Below are positions 33,901 to 39,688 of a DNA stretch of 59,393 bases, piece by piece. Source of the DNA: an uncultured Clostridia bacterium (GTDB taxonomy: Bacteria; Bacillota; Clostridia; UBA1381); NCBI GenBank assembly GCA_934444735.1, contig CAKSDE010000017.1, positions 1-59,393 of the forward strand, read 5' to 3'. The notes below the pieces were generated by a model. The model saw nothing but the letters and a program-made list of their open reading frames with translations, searched no databases and was not told where the DNA came from. The first letter of the stretch is position 1, and each line of letters starts with the position of its first letter. A program made the position numbers and the translations under genes.

Positions 33901-35497
33901 TAGTGAGAATTATAAACAGTATAAGGCAATGGGCGGTGGACATTCCTCGGAATTGTCTGCGAATATTGAAGATATTTCAAAAACCCTGCAGAGAGTTGCA
34001 CAAAAGGACATGGGCAGGGCGCGGAGGTTGGCATATGCGATATTCAGGCACCCGATAGAAACTGTTGCAGCCATAAATGATGCGGTTGAAAGTACACCAA
34101 GATTTGCAGAATTTCAGAGAACATTAAAGAGTGGCGGAGATTTGCAAGAGGCAATATTCAATGCAGATGATATAACAACCAACTTTAAAAGGAGCGGTAA
34201 AGGTGATACCGCAAAAGCCGTGAATAACCTTATAATGTTTAACAATGCAGCGGTACAAGGCATCGATAAAATGTTTAGGACGATTACCGATAAAGATCCA
34301 AAAAAGCGTTATAAAACTTTATTGAAATGGTTGTTGCAAGCACTTTTAATGGGAGTTGTCGGCTATATTTACAATAGATTGGTTGATGAAGAAGGATACA
34401 AGAACCTATCAAGTTATAAAAAGAATAATTTCTATAACTATGCAATCGGTGACGGTAAATTCATATCATTACCAAAACCGAGAGAAAATGCATTGCTTGA
34501 CTCTTTTACGGAAAGAAGTATAGAATTTTTGACCGGGAGTAATAAAGATGCCTTTTATGATTTCGGGGGATATATAACACAACAGCTTTTGCCGCCGGCT
34601 ATCCCAGATTCCTTGAAACCAAGCGAAGCGCTGCATTCGGTTTTAGGAAGTACTATTTTTGGCGGATTGGCAGATGTAGGATTTAATGAAGATTTTAAGG
34701 GTGCTCCGATAGAAAGCGGATATGATCAATATTTGCCGTCAAATGAACGTTACAGCGACACAACGTCAATTCCTGCATACTGGTTGGGACAAACAAAATT
34801 GGCAAGGGCGTCAAATGTTTCACCAAAACAGATAGATCATATAATATCTCAGTATACCGGAATAATAGGGCAGGTAAACAAGGCGTTATTTCCAATGAAC
34901 GATAAAAGACGCGATTATACAATAGGTTTGCGTAATAAGTTCATTTCGGACAGTAATTATTCTACGGATTTGTTAAACAAGATGTATGACAACAAGGATG
35001 CGGCTCAGACGAATTTTAATTTTAAGCCGAGCATAAATAATGCGTTGGAATATGAAGAAAATGCAATTTGTGCAAGCTATATTTCAAATATGAATAAGTC
35101 TGTGAGGAATCTGCCTGAAGAACAGCAGCGAACAGGGAGAGCCTACTTATTAAAAGAGCTCAACAAATGGAATACGGCGGCAACTGAGGGCGAAATTTTG
35201 ATGAAGGAGAAACTAAAGAATGATACCATAAGCGATGATTTGCTTATAACGGATCTTCCGAAGAGTACAATTGAATGGACATCAAATAAAGTGAAGTATG
35301 CCTATGACATGAACCCGAAAGAGTATACCGAGTATGTGAAAGACTATCTTGCAGCTGTGGAGAAATACAGAAAACGGGCAAGCCGGAGGAATGGGGATTT
35401 ATATTCAGAGGCGTTGTCAAATGTAAAAACAGAAGCTAAAAAAGAAGTGAATGAGAAGTATAGAGCGAAGTTCAGATCGAAAGGAGAGAAAAAATAA
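21935..35497 (+). CDS. Giant polyvalent protein: ADP-ribosyltransferase-like, adenine methyltransferase, SNF2 helicase, nuclease- and protease-like domains
   Basis: One uninterrupted 4520-codon ORF encodes this protein. Domains by residue: 1-550 helical with Gly/Ala-rich hydrophobic stretches (325-410, 438-485), likely capsid-packaged and ejected; 955-1105 ADP-ribosyltransferase-like (PVYHGTDA, GIHFGS, SYIVFDDSQI); 1263-1328 MutS-I-like (RVGDFYEAYGNDA); 1347-1410 accessory domain; 1586-1950 N6-adenine methyltransferase (motif I ETSMGVGNFFG near 1702, NVPF 1766-1769); 2330-2930 SNF2 helicase (HGVGTGKT 2357-2364, DEAH 2520-2523, QGNARGIRAG 2857-2866); 3174-3369 candidate BECR-type nuclease; HELGHH zinc-peptidase motif at 3462; 3576-4130 LPD38-like; a membrane helix near 4135-4150. 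This is the polyvalent-protein architecture known from phages and conjugative elements (compare P1 DarB), which counters restriction on entry. Two linkers contain nested genes. Confidence 0.93.
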   Translation: MGSRDVVSNILKKSGYVAPQFRKYNVTVGKTTYKNISYECKRAVDENRPDKYKPINDDERNLIAAVKKKNTAMKEGVLSKNLAYQAGKKIKESQMSIGDLRRNENENKITSVGQLKQEEYKKHPQNIINSNNDIIKNNNEQLSILEKRKNKALSNKNKSESGKISQTMNTLRQENQKKQAENKALSILSKYNLNKDTFDMDNYMAWAKEHNFQRVRKGAKGHYSEYEPKRANGGFGKKLTTAEEEEDNRILRELAENNQRKKNSKTDLGAVTAAGDSFLKGFTLGGVQSFTDWAQKRDFEKAGFNSDDYVSSKEATGLTKEKHKAASLTGEMGGSLASVALIGNAVGAATGSIKWVSSAPKWVQSALNSGITFAITNGTESATSGGDAKEILKSAGRGLAGGALGGAVSSRVESIGNKLISDSKFRNKIIPEMVKSGIVGSSFAAGKTAGEYWLYPEDYKPTKEEIAKDLAVSFAFSAISSFTNSMKASAQNKKYLDELYQAMGKNYEQMTKANSRMTANGIETDAAKLAEEVIGYSNAMENFLKGKGIKGVAGSEGARFIGQDKYVNSILEELKTVRNAAENVIANAAKTADSPFGSSGKSVSEVTSGIKSISSSIAGNFEKSIGGKADMDKIYSENMKIAETPNVKLDESFVRTYSGVFSDMIKNNNSTAYKVISQNSDNVGDTIADYMLNGTLPEDTKAARAVSAAGEKLGTILKDAAQKNVSAHDSIYGKNTALDDQLQEIQKGNFSVMKNSENVLPEQSENGIIENSNNYTQGGITNVNNRRIETENSQQGKIDHSGNIPENGNRLGETQAQEQTDGIQESRNKLYTGSSGTAQIDGSRQEEAYGGTVETRTLDEIYEQPKFEKLKYTVRNELSAKKHNELYSKYLDDVRAKVGYDFDEIYTYDMLSDPENELRSLFGDNIAEYFNDNLSAGQDITGKNVPENIQIAAKNSVVRNENGNLIPVYHGTDANYKTLKSGDIGIHFGSFAQSVQRVKDKGIENPTYIKAYLNLENPLVIDDDFFGWNAPQIAQRLYQDGILTSEEAKNYLTAARDNVQKSNEELVEILKQKGYDGIIYNNGIEAVNGKSYIVFDDSQILRTDDTQDSSRGDEVIAETAEKPFKQNDIDYSDNRLRKGTYRHMIYLGDCSSEEVSGLICGKYGLHKDTDGNYAATLLSSGMAVARFKTQNEGKQFISYTNENVDFNNVEIIKKPNGTYDINRSDAFLEYEREIKNILKEKPYLTQEKTENTESIAEKPKSISLKRVGDFYEAYGNDAVEIADKLNLNITQKNINGEKVQMTGFPVNILDEYKNKLGNDYKLVTQDESSDIDGQQAENNIPNLTDKCELIATKHTATDENIWVIRLNDRISAEEYKDLKGKVKQVGGYYSRFARTPAGKAIPGFVFKTEPGEKEFKVFNDFFGHENTTDNTKKPETEITPKNKESVENVESQPAVLAEENRADDRGLRAGNSETDVKGGSSETDGIHRDNGGKVLSESAGDDGNGSDVGDDSKRVYRRDDTGEVGEKTDRTPAGDGGRGELLGGRDGAVQGVHREPEQLNDDISQKPETIDTEVKTIEKKRPSNRDNFIITNDVAQEFDNTAPSAKDNIEAIELLQSLENEGRAATAQEKVTLAKYKGWGGIDTRYMPYELNSRFYKLYDYNQRKALQSSQNNAFFTPTKVIDAMYEGLKRMGFRGGNILETSMGVGNFFGRMPVSIRNKSALTGVELESYTARIAQYLYPGATVINKPFQDVSIKNGSYDLIIGNVPFGQNKISYNKKKYSLHNYFVISSLDKVRDGGVVAVITSAGTLDSHGIDARAAIMEKADVVACYKLPEKVFSRNASTDVQTDLLILRKRAANEKPRGDSILNTTTTSDGLRVNEYFVKHPENVLGTLAKGINAWGDITTVLDDGNFFDKLNTAMKKLPKDLISGKSDLKPVENIVSISDKPRFFEKNGQIYADDGAGTATAVSKNQEGTVRDYIMVRDSYKNLLDAYEKDLPEEEIKPFRDDLSKAYDKFYKEHGAVTGDGKKKIGTKKSKNNTFLEADADYYLVSGLERYNSKAAKFEKSALFEKDTLRKKKVTSVDAASDALAVSLNESGRIDFKRMQELTGKTEKQLAEELKGEVVLTPDGNYELTDIYLSGNIYEKLAAVKGKPEFKEQQEMLEKVIPTPKDASSITVKLGANYIEPSYIEQFARDVLNSRLTIRKDVSGRWIIEGVRQARYGDIVNVKYGCNAFNAVQLLEKILNDGEITATKKVGAGDKSITVFDAEMTDIARQKADDIREAFDSWIFRDSERRSKIVDKYNRTYNNYRPLDYKRIAEKLSFDSMDNTLKEKLYPHQKNGIARFLFGGNILFAHGVGTGKTFEMIASVMEARRMGIINKAAIVVPNNKVVDFKNDIAQAYPNAKVLVIDTANKKRQTMLGLVNSNDWDIVLIARTTFTKIPVSRELQANYAAQQLKDLEVQISEAERDRNVSRRQLKGLITQRDNFEQKIKDLNSDTKRDENSVDFEKLGIDCICVDEAHNYKSIMTPSKLDIKGLVNRNNAQMANDMLMKLDYIRSINGRIIFGTGTPITNTVSEIYNMMRMVRPDILEDAGIHSLDEWVNTFAKIESTTEIGIDNQIKTKSTQVIRSFVNASEMVGMFRQFADIVFTKDVVKNLPKAKYIDVEIDGTAEHQEIQRQISEVLAKTKKSELLKAYGQVMAMADAASVDLRMLSGADSDYNVFKDRALDELEYENSKINTMCNIVFDEYKKSDKIKGTQIIFCDKGSGSGAVYSFNLHKDIMQKLIDKGIAKDEIVIIKNQSDAQLEALYDKVNEGEVRVIIGTSQKMAEGLNVQKRVVAIHHPTVTYKPSDWEQGNARGIRAGNINDEVKIYRYLQENTFDSHKWQAQDRKSEMINKALRGETVDEMEDIGADDEGGAGIDAATAMAITSGNPLVKEKIDIDKEVVRLKTLKRNYMGELYRYQDAVAKNPGMISRFTNYADNLKRDIALKSQYKEKPIINIKGKSFEKQTEANKALSESIKSAPKNGQFSKVGTYNGFDIMFKGDTGGMNYSVILKGANEYSVEYAGNGNNLARIAGVLNRLDVELDRVLGRVETLKTDLEFAKKEITKPFEKEKDLSAALEKQKDITYRYEHYGEKTESVEKEENDVIHSSRDIADNGSGYKEYAYKALTNKSDMVVTVLNQDTIYDENGKLNRSDIIDKGIQNVRRKNNPKNTEENAYVYVPDIGRDILVTKDSLRHGLTRNAENTAKATLKIGDILENAVKVNELSPRKNTVGGYVLIGMGIDKNGDYYPTRVVVNNFKIDDIEVLDVLYAAKTKRRTSPQMRQGIVENSTPLIKGSSTISIADLLEIVKNDFSDVLTDDVLDNIGAKRSKSSLSESVVYKDIADNDDTSRWTTGRMTGGSEDDVNISDIVRDIRDKFGIPIATGKVTDREASGIYKEKPETIRTRIANNLPTISHELGHHLNKKYHLERMESVKELRKAVSKEFLDQYPPEAKNGEAVAEFVRIYLKNANDANRLCPDFYSDFVSELSKVDLKAVNEIASSVNKYLSYNISERFDAAIVSSQKKEKPTFKEAWSKLYSDWVDAFHPQKEAVDYVEDVTGKTLSGKKNAYILATNSLNAHTVANFLICEGFRDLDGNIVNAKSFVDSIGMVDSKNVKLLDKYLVLKHSLEWIAPKGEDVAVKRVFADDTLENVDEIKKQIAMIEKEHPEIKTAAKNLYEYQNNVLKYFVIPAGGMTEQTLQSLNKKYPSYVPFYRAVGKKSGMAKGTFANQRSPIMRARGSGELIISPTESIIRNTEKMVKFAMRNQVMSVWADYADKVEGFGQFMEKVPPDMLPHFTNITAQKEQFADALQQTLSSGEDYFAVSNLIDEIFGDAVSDFTPIANPSKKIVTVMRNGKQSYYQIHNEEFYKSVAELSPRQTSGLLRIMNNIMQPMKLLITQNNPIFAATNAMRDFGTAYKLSETNNPVVFTMQYLKALSGIITNSENYKQYKAMGGGHSSELSANIEDISKTLQRVAQKDMGRARRLAYAIFRHPIETVAAINDAVESTPRFAEFQRTLKSGGDLQEAIFNADDITTNFKRSGKGDTAKAVNNLIMFNNAAVQGIDKMFRTITDKDPKKRYKTLLKWLLQALLMGVVGYIYNRLVDEEGYKNLSSYKKNNFYNYAIGDGKFISLPKPRENALLDSFTERSIEFLTGSNKDAFYDFGGYITQQLLPPAIPDSLKPSEALHSVLGSTIFGGLADVGFNEDFKGAPIESGYDQYLPSNERYSDTTSIPAYWLGQTKLARASNVSPKQIDHIISQYTGIIGQVNKALFPMNDKRRDYTIGLRNKFISDSNYSTDLLNKMYDNKDAAQTNFNFKPSINNALEYEENAICASYISNMNKSVRNLPEEQQRTGRAYLLKELNKWNTAATEGEILMKEKLKNDTISDDLLITDLPKSTIEWTSNKVKYAYDMNPKEYTEYVKDYLAAVEKYRKRASRRNGDLYSEALSNVKTEAKKEVNEKYRAKFRSKGEKK
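24212..24240 (+). promoter_or_regulatory. Candidate promoter inside the giant ORF, driving the first nested gene
   Basis: TTGCCT (24212-24217), a 17-base spacer, and TATAAT (24235-24240) with a TG one base before it (extended -10). It is followed by AAGGAGG at 24264-24270 and the nested ATG at 24279. All three signals are in the right order and spacing within coding sequence of the giant gene. Confidence 0.6.
24279..24509 (+). CDS. Nested small gene 1 within the polyvalent ORF (out of frame)
   Basis: A 76-codon ORF in a different frame of the same strand lies over giant-protein residues 782-858. The product is compact and charged, with two amphipathic helices (STIEELKRKIANKEKL and ADKKRLMEELSK), while the giant frame here reads only polar, low-complexity Asn/Gln/Gly/Thr sequence. 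It has AAGGAGG eight bases before ATG and a near-consensus promoter 40 bases further up. These signs favour real expression. The family is not recognised. An immunity, antitoxin or regulatory role toward the adjacent toxin-like domain is speculation from place. Confidence 0.7.
   Translation: MSTIEELKRKIANKEKLTTAEIYLKMVTDLAKHKPKSKQMEFRNQEISFILDHPEQHKLTEADKKRLMEELSKPEL
26277..26612 (+). CDS. Nested small gene 2 within the polyvalent ORF (out of frame)
   Basis: A 111-codon ORF lies out of frame over giant-protein residues 1448-1559, between the accessory domain and the adenine methyltransferase. ATG 26277 follows AAGGAG (26261-26266) by ten bases. A GTG at 26268 would be too close. The product is highly helical and acidic, with segments NRNQQYWQKKTELM, IQKLMSKAEVQKLTEYIG and MTAREFTEEMIQERLEKK. 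The giant frame over the same bases is Gly/Asp/Ser/Arg-rich and looks disordered. No clear promoter is seen. The function is unknown. Confidence 0.7.
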   Translation: MLNRNQQYWQKKTELMIEDYVPEIQKLMSKAEVQKLTEYIGITAEKYYRNQLEMMETDPMSEMTAREFTEEMIQERLEKKLTELQPETEDEESYSEEEMELFREYIESLNN

Positions 35498-35540
35498 TTA
35501 AAGTATCTATCTTGCATAATCTTATGACAAGGATTGTCTT
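35498..35540. other. Prophage right attachment junction (attR), approximate
   Basis: The giant phage gene ends at 35497. From about 35520 rightward a conserved host protein is read in frame without its N-terminus, so the phage/host junction lies in this interval. The short dyad GACAA-GGA-TTGTC (35526-35538) could be part of the crossover core. No tRNA gene is present, so integration was into a protein-coding gene. Confidence 0.6.
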
Positions 35541-36275
35541 GAGAATATACGGGTATATCTGACAGCAAGCGGTCAGAGCATTGTGGACAGAGCCATAAAT
35601 GTAAAATGCACAAAGGCGGAAATAATCTGGGTATTTTCTGATATAGAGGCAGTACCGTTTAACCGCGGTTTCTACTCGGTTGACTTAAAGTATTTCTTCC
35701 GTATCACTCTTGCAGTATTTACAGGTCTCGGCAGACCTACCGAGGTGGAAGGTCTTGCAACATTTGATAAGAAAGTAATTCTTTTCGGCTCTGAGGGAAC
35801 TGCAAAAATCTTTGCCTCAAAGTACAAAGAGGACGCTTTCGATCCGCAGCTCTGGCGCAAAACCAATATGCCGAACGCAATAGTTGAGGTTGTTGACCCG
35901 ATTGCTTTGGGCGCTAAAGTTGTTGATATTGAAGATAAATGCTGCCAGTGCTGCGATGACGACTTTGATCTGGCAAGTGTACCCGAATCGGTATGCAGAG
36001 TATTTGATGACAGCTTGATTCTCGGCGGAGAGCAAAAGCGCGTATTTGTATCTATCGGAATATTCTCTATCGTAAAGCTTGAACGTAAGGTTCAGCTACT
36101 GATCCCGGCATATGATTTCTGTATTCCGCAGAAAGAATGTGTAGGCGCAACAGACGATAATCCGTGTGACTTGTTCGAACGTATAAGCTTCCCGGTTGAC
36201 GAATTTTTCCCACCGGAGAAAAGCGAGTTTGTAGACAGTAACGATAAATGTTCTCCGCCTAAGTGCGGATGCTGA
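35520..36275 (+). pseudogene. 5'-truncated conserved Cys-rich clostridial protein, cut by the prophage
   Basis: In-frame coding quality begins right after a stop at 35517-35519 (SYDKDCLENIRVYLTASGQ) and continues for about 250 residues. The first possible start with reasonable place, GTG 35583, has no ribosome site and lies inside the conserved region. The protein has segments AEIIWVFSDIEAVPFNRGFY and VILFGSEGTAKIF, a CCQCC cluster and a CSPPKCGC end. I recall close relatives as hypothetical proteins in many Clostridia, possibly sporulation-related, but no function is established. Loss of start and promoter by integration is the simplest explanation. Confidence 0.7.
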
Positions 36276-36283
36276 TCGGCTAA

Positions 36284-36320
36284 GAACAAAAAGACAGGGC
36301 GATGCCCTGTCTTTTTGTTC
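36284..36320. terminator. Strong terminator after the truncated host gene
   Basis: A perfect 17 bp stem (GAACAAAAAGACAGGGC with its complement) surrounds a GAT loop. The 3' arm contains TTTTT and the 5' arm AAAAA, so it could act in both directions. Confidence 0.85.
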
Positions 36321-36506
36321 CCTAAATATAAAATTTATCGTCTTTTGTCAAATTCAAATAATCAATTCCGCGCGCAAAACGTGCTTTTACAATATTTACA
36401 TCAATCACGAACGCAGCAGCGTTTTGTAACCGCTGTTTGTAAATATTATATCATGCACGGTTTTGAAAATCAATCAATCTACGAAAAATTTTCGTAAAAA
36501 ATTATA

Positions 36507-36535
36507 TTGACACGGTTTTAAACTTAAAGTATACT
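36507..36535 (+). promoter_or_regulatory. Consensus sigma-A-type promoter upstream of the GH39 pair
   Basis: TTGACA (36507-36512), a 17-base spacer and TATACT (36530-36535). The start codon of the first GH39 gene lies about 155 bases downstream, and the interval contains a dispersed hairpin repeat. Confidence 0.75.
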
Positions 36536-36552
36536 GAAAAAAACAAACAGGG

Positions 36553-36664
36553 GATATTAAAAAACTCCGGAGTGCAAGAAAAGAAAAATTATTTCTTTTT
36601 TTGCTATCAACAAACTTCGCCGTTGGGTAAAGTTTGTTAATTCCAAAGCTTTTTCTATCCCAAA
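36553..36664. repeat. Dispersed hairpin repeat, copy A
   Basis: The segment begins GATATTAAAAAACTCCGGA and ends GCTTTTTCTATCC. It shares its two ends with a segment at 50143-50235. It contains a stem AACAAACTT/AAGTTTGTT and an AAGAAAAATTATTTCTTTT hairpin. It lies in the leader of the GH39 genes. The rest of the 415-base gap (36276-36690) holds only the terminator and promoter listed. Confidence 0.65.
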
Positions 36665-36690
36665 TAAAAATTAATGAAAGGAAGTTGTTT

Positions 36691-38049
36691 ATGGATAAGG
36701 TAACGGTGATTTTTTCCGAGATATGCGGAAAAATCAAGCCTATGAATGCGGTCAACAACGGACCGAAAATACCGCTTTTGAACGGTGATCAGACAGTCGA
36801 AAATCATTTAGACTACAAAGCCGCAAGAATTCCGTATGCAAGAACGCATGACTCTGCGCTTTGCGGAAATTACGGCGGTGAGCACGTTGTCGATATACAC
36901 TGCGTATTCCCTGATTTTGATGCTGACGCGGACTTGCCTGAATCGTACGATTTTACTCTGACGGACAGGTACTTAAAAAGTATTGAGGAGGCAGGTACTA
37001 AGGTATTTTACCGTCTTGGTGAATCGATTGAGTACAGAAAGAAAAAGTATGCAATCTTGGTGCCGCGTGATTTTTCAAAATGGGCAAGGATCTGCGAGCA
37101 TATAATCCGCCACTATACCGAGGGCTGGGCAGACGGCTTTTTTATGGATATTGAGTATTGGGAGATATGGAACGAGGCGGACGGTGACGCGAAAGATCCG
37201 ATTGAGGCAAAGCGTACATGGATGGGCACGCCGGAGGAGTATTATGAGCTTTACTGCGTTGCGGCAGCGCACCTGAAAAAGTGTTTCCCAAAGCTTAAAA
37301 TCGGCGGCCCTGCCGTATCCACGCTGTTTAATTCCGACTGGGTGGAAAATTTCTTTAAGTATATAACCGCAAAACCCGAGCGTGTGCCGCTGGACTTTTT
37401 CTCGTGGCATCTCTATACATATGATCCGAAATTGTTTGCCGAGCATTCGCAGCTTGTGCGCGGACTGTTGGAAAAGTACGGTTACGGCGATGCCGAGAGT
37501 ATATTAAATGAATGGAACTATAATATAGATTGGCAGGAAAGATTTATCGAGAGTGTTGAAACGATAAACAGCATGAAGGGCGCGGCTTTTACAGCGGCAA
37601 GTATTCTTGTTGCGCAGGATTCGCCTGTGGATATGCTGATGTATTACGATGCGCGCCCGAACACCACATTTAACGGTATGTTCGATTACATATCGCTGGA
37701 AAAGCAGAAAACGTACTATGTTATAAGCGGATTTTCTGATTTGGCAGAATGTGAAAATCAAGTAAAGGCGGAGATTTCGGGAGATGATTTGTACTGTGTT
37801 GCGGCAGCGAACGGCGAAGGGTATGAAATTATGCTTTGCTATTACAGTAACGAGTTGGGTATGCCGAAAAAGACAATCGAGCTTGATTTACAAGACGTTT
37901 TACCGGGTGATGCCGAATTCTATCTTTTAGATGAGCGGTCTGATAACAGACTTGTAAAACGTGAGAGCATACAAAAGGATCATGCACTGCTGCATATTGA
38001 GATAGAGCCGCAGTCGGTTCTGTTTATAAAGGGAGGTGCGCTGAAATGA
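36691..38049 (+). CDS. GH39 family glycoside hydrolase (beta-xylosidase-like), first of a tandem pair
   Basis: The 452-residue retaining glycosidase is probably cytoplasmic, as there is no signal peptide. The acid/base Glu162 lies in EIWNEAD and the nucleophile Glu274 in LNEWNY, with GGPAVS and DFFSWHLY between them as in GH39. Residues 1-350 form the TIM barrel and the rest a small beta domain (LPGDAEFYLLDE, SVLFIKGG). Substrate is likely a xyloside or related plant or host glycan unit. ATG 36691 follows GAAAGGAAG. A longer reading frame upstream lacks signals. It overlaps a close paralogue downstream. Confidence 0.85.
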   Translation: MDKVTVIFSEICGKIKPMNAVNNGPKIPLLNGDQTVENHLDYKAARIPYARTHDSALCGNYGGEHVVDIHCVFPDFDADADLPESYDFTLTDRYLKSIEEAGTKVFYRLGESIEYRKKKYAILVPRDFSKWARICEHIIRHYTEGWADGFFMDIEYWEIWNEADGDAKDPIEAKRTWMGTPEEYYELYCVAAAHLKKCFPKLKIGGPAVSTLFNSDWVENFFKYITAKPERVPLDFFSWHLYTYDPKLFAEHSQLVRGLLEKYGYGDAESILNEWNYNIDWQERFIESVETINSMKGAAFTAASILVAQDSPVDMLMYYDARPNTTFNGMFDYISLEKQKTYYVISGFSDLAECENQVKAEISGDDLYCVAAANGEGYEIMLCYYSNELGMPKKTIELDLQDVLPGDAEFYLLDERSDNRLVKRESIQKDHALLHIEIEPQSVLFIKGGALK

Positions 38050-39383
38050 ATAAAATCAGCATAGATTTTTCGAAGAACAAAGACAAAATCAAGCCAATGC
38101 ACGCGGTCAACAACGGACCGAAAATATCGGCGGTGGATCAGAAATCGGACAACAAGTATTTTTATAAAGAGGCGCATATTCCGTACGCAAGAACGCACGA
38201 TGCGGCGCTCTGCTCAAATTACGGCGGTGAGCATACCGTAGACGTACACGCGATATTCCCCGATTTTGACGCGGATGTCGATTCTCCCGATTCGTATGAT
38301 TTTGTAAATACCGATATTTATCTGAAAAATACCGAGTCGGCGGGAACTAAGGTGTATTACCGCTTGGGTGCGGCGATAGAGCACAGACCGAAAAAGTATG
38401 CAATTTTGGTGCCGCGCGATTTTTCGAAATGGGCAAGAATCTGCGAGCATATAATCCGCCACTATACTGAGGGCTGGGCAGACGGATTCTTTATGGATAT
38501 TGAGTATTGGGAGATATGGAACGAGCCTGATCTTGATCCTGCAGGTGCGGCAAATCCGCGAAATTGGGCGGGTACACCAGAGGAATTTTATGAGCTTTAT
38601 GCGGTTGCGGCAACACATCTGAAAAAGTGCTTCCCGAACCTTAAAATTGGCGGCCCTGCCGTGTCGAACATATATAACGAGGATTGGATGCACGGATTTT
38701 TCTCATATATTAAAGAGCATAATGCGCCACTCGATTTCTTCAGCTGGCACCTTTATGCAAGCGAGACAGAGCCATATAAACAATATGCCGAAAAGGTGAA
38801 CTCATATCTTGATGAGTACGGATACAGTAATGCCGAGAGCATTTTGAATGAATGGAATTATGTCAAAGGCTGGACTGATGAATTTGTCTACAGTCTGAAA
38901 GTTGAGAACAGCATGAAAGGCGCGGCGTTTGTTGCGGCGTCTATGCTCAAATGCCAGGATCTGCCGATAGATATGCTCATGTATTATGACGCGCGTGTCG
39001 GCACGGCAATGAACGGGCTTTTTAATGTCATTTCGCAAAGACCGCAAAAGCCGTATTATGCAATAAAGTTCTTCTCTGAATTATACGCACTGAAAAATCA
39101 GGCGGAGCTTGAGATTTCGGGAGAGGACATATATGCCGTTGCGGCAAAAGACGGTGAGGCTGCAATTTGTATTGCATACTATACCGATGAGGACGGGCGC
39201 GAAAGAAAATCGGTCGAGCTGGAGTTAAAAGCTGTGTCGGGTAAAGCGCTGGATGTATTCCTGTTAGATGATGCACATGACGCAGAGTGTGTTTCGCATC
39301 AATTTGCGGATACCGACAAAACGTCACTCTTTTTGGACATTGAGCCGAATACGGTGATATTTATAAAATCAAGAGAGATTTAG
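38046..39383 (+). CDS. GH39 family glycoside hydrolase, second of a tandem pair
   Basis: The 445-residue paralogue of the upstream gene has long identical stretches (such as KYAILVPRDFSKWARICEH) and conserved catalytic Glu160 (EIWNE) and Glu269 (LNEWNY). It differs most in the loops after the acid/base (PDLDPAGAANPRNWAG) and in the C-terminal domain, which suggests a shifted substrate preference. The start overlaps the first gene by ATGA, so both are made from one transcript. A tandem duplication followed by divergence is the likely origin. Confidence 0.85.
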   Translation: MNKISIDFSKNKDKIKPMHAVNNGPKISAVDQKSDNKYFYKEAHIPYARTHDAALCSNYGGEHTVDVHAIFPDFDADVDSPDSYDFVNTDIYLKNTESAGTKVYYRLGAAIEHRPKKYAILVPRDFSKWARICEHIIRHYTEGWADGFFMDIEYWEIWNEPDLDPAGAANPRNWAGTPEEFYELYAVAATHLKKCFPNLKIGGPAVSNIYNEDWMHGFFSYIKEHNAPLDFFSWHLYASETEPYKQYAEKVNSYLDEYGYSNAESILNEWNYVKGWTDEFVYSLKVENSMKGAAFVAASMLKCQDLPIDMLMYYDARVGTAMNGLFNVISQRPQKPYYAIKFFSELYALKNQAELEISGEDIYAVAAKDGEAAICIAYYTDEDGRERKSVELELKAVSGKALDVFLLDDAHDAECVSHQFADTDKTSLFLDIEPNTVIFIKSREI

Positions 39384-39392
39384 AGAAAGCTG

Positions 39393-39420
39393 ATGCCGTA
39401 TCGGGATACCGATACGGCAT
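39393..39420. terminator. Hairpin after the GH39 operon
   Basis: A perfect 12 bp stem ATGCCGTATCGG with its complement around a GATA loop starts 10 bases after the stop. No T-run follows, so it may act as an mRNA 3'-end stabiliser more than as a classic terminator. The remaining gap to 39774 is AT-rich and holds the palindrome listed next. Confidence 0.65.
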
Positions 39421-39659
39421 TAAAGGTTGCGGTGTCAACAAATCAAATGTTTTATTACCTCAAATATGTTATAGTAAATATGAATTATTCCTATGCCGCA
39501 CAAAGTTCCTGTAATAAATCTTCTTAAATTGTTTGATTGCATTTTTTTTAAAGAATCCCCTCCCTGAAAAATTCTTTGTGAAGTAAAAATGCGATATTAA
39601 TGTTGTACAACAAATATCAATTGATAATGCCATTATAGCATATCAAAATTAAAAAGTCA

Positions 39660-39688
39660 AGTTAAAGTTTTATAATAAAACTTTAACT
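39660..39688. promoter_or_regulatory. 29 bp palindrome, probable operator of the XRE regulator
   Basis: AGTTAAAGTTTTAT (39660-39673), one central A, and its perfect reverse complement (39675-39688). A further AAACTAAAAC half-site-like element and a TATAAT (39715-39720) lie between it and the regulator gene. The arrangement suggests autoregulation by the XRE protein. Confidence 0.65.

Noticed and set aside
35498..35600. tRNA gene at the prophage right end
   Set aside because: No cloverleaf or CCA-proximal sequence is present. The sequence reads instead as the interior of a protein gene.
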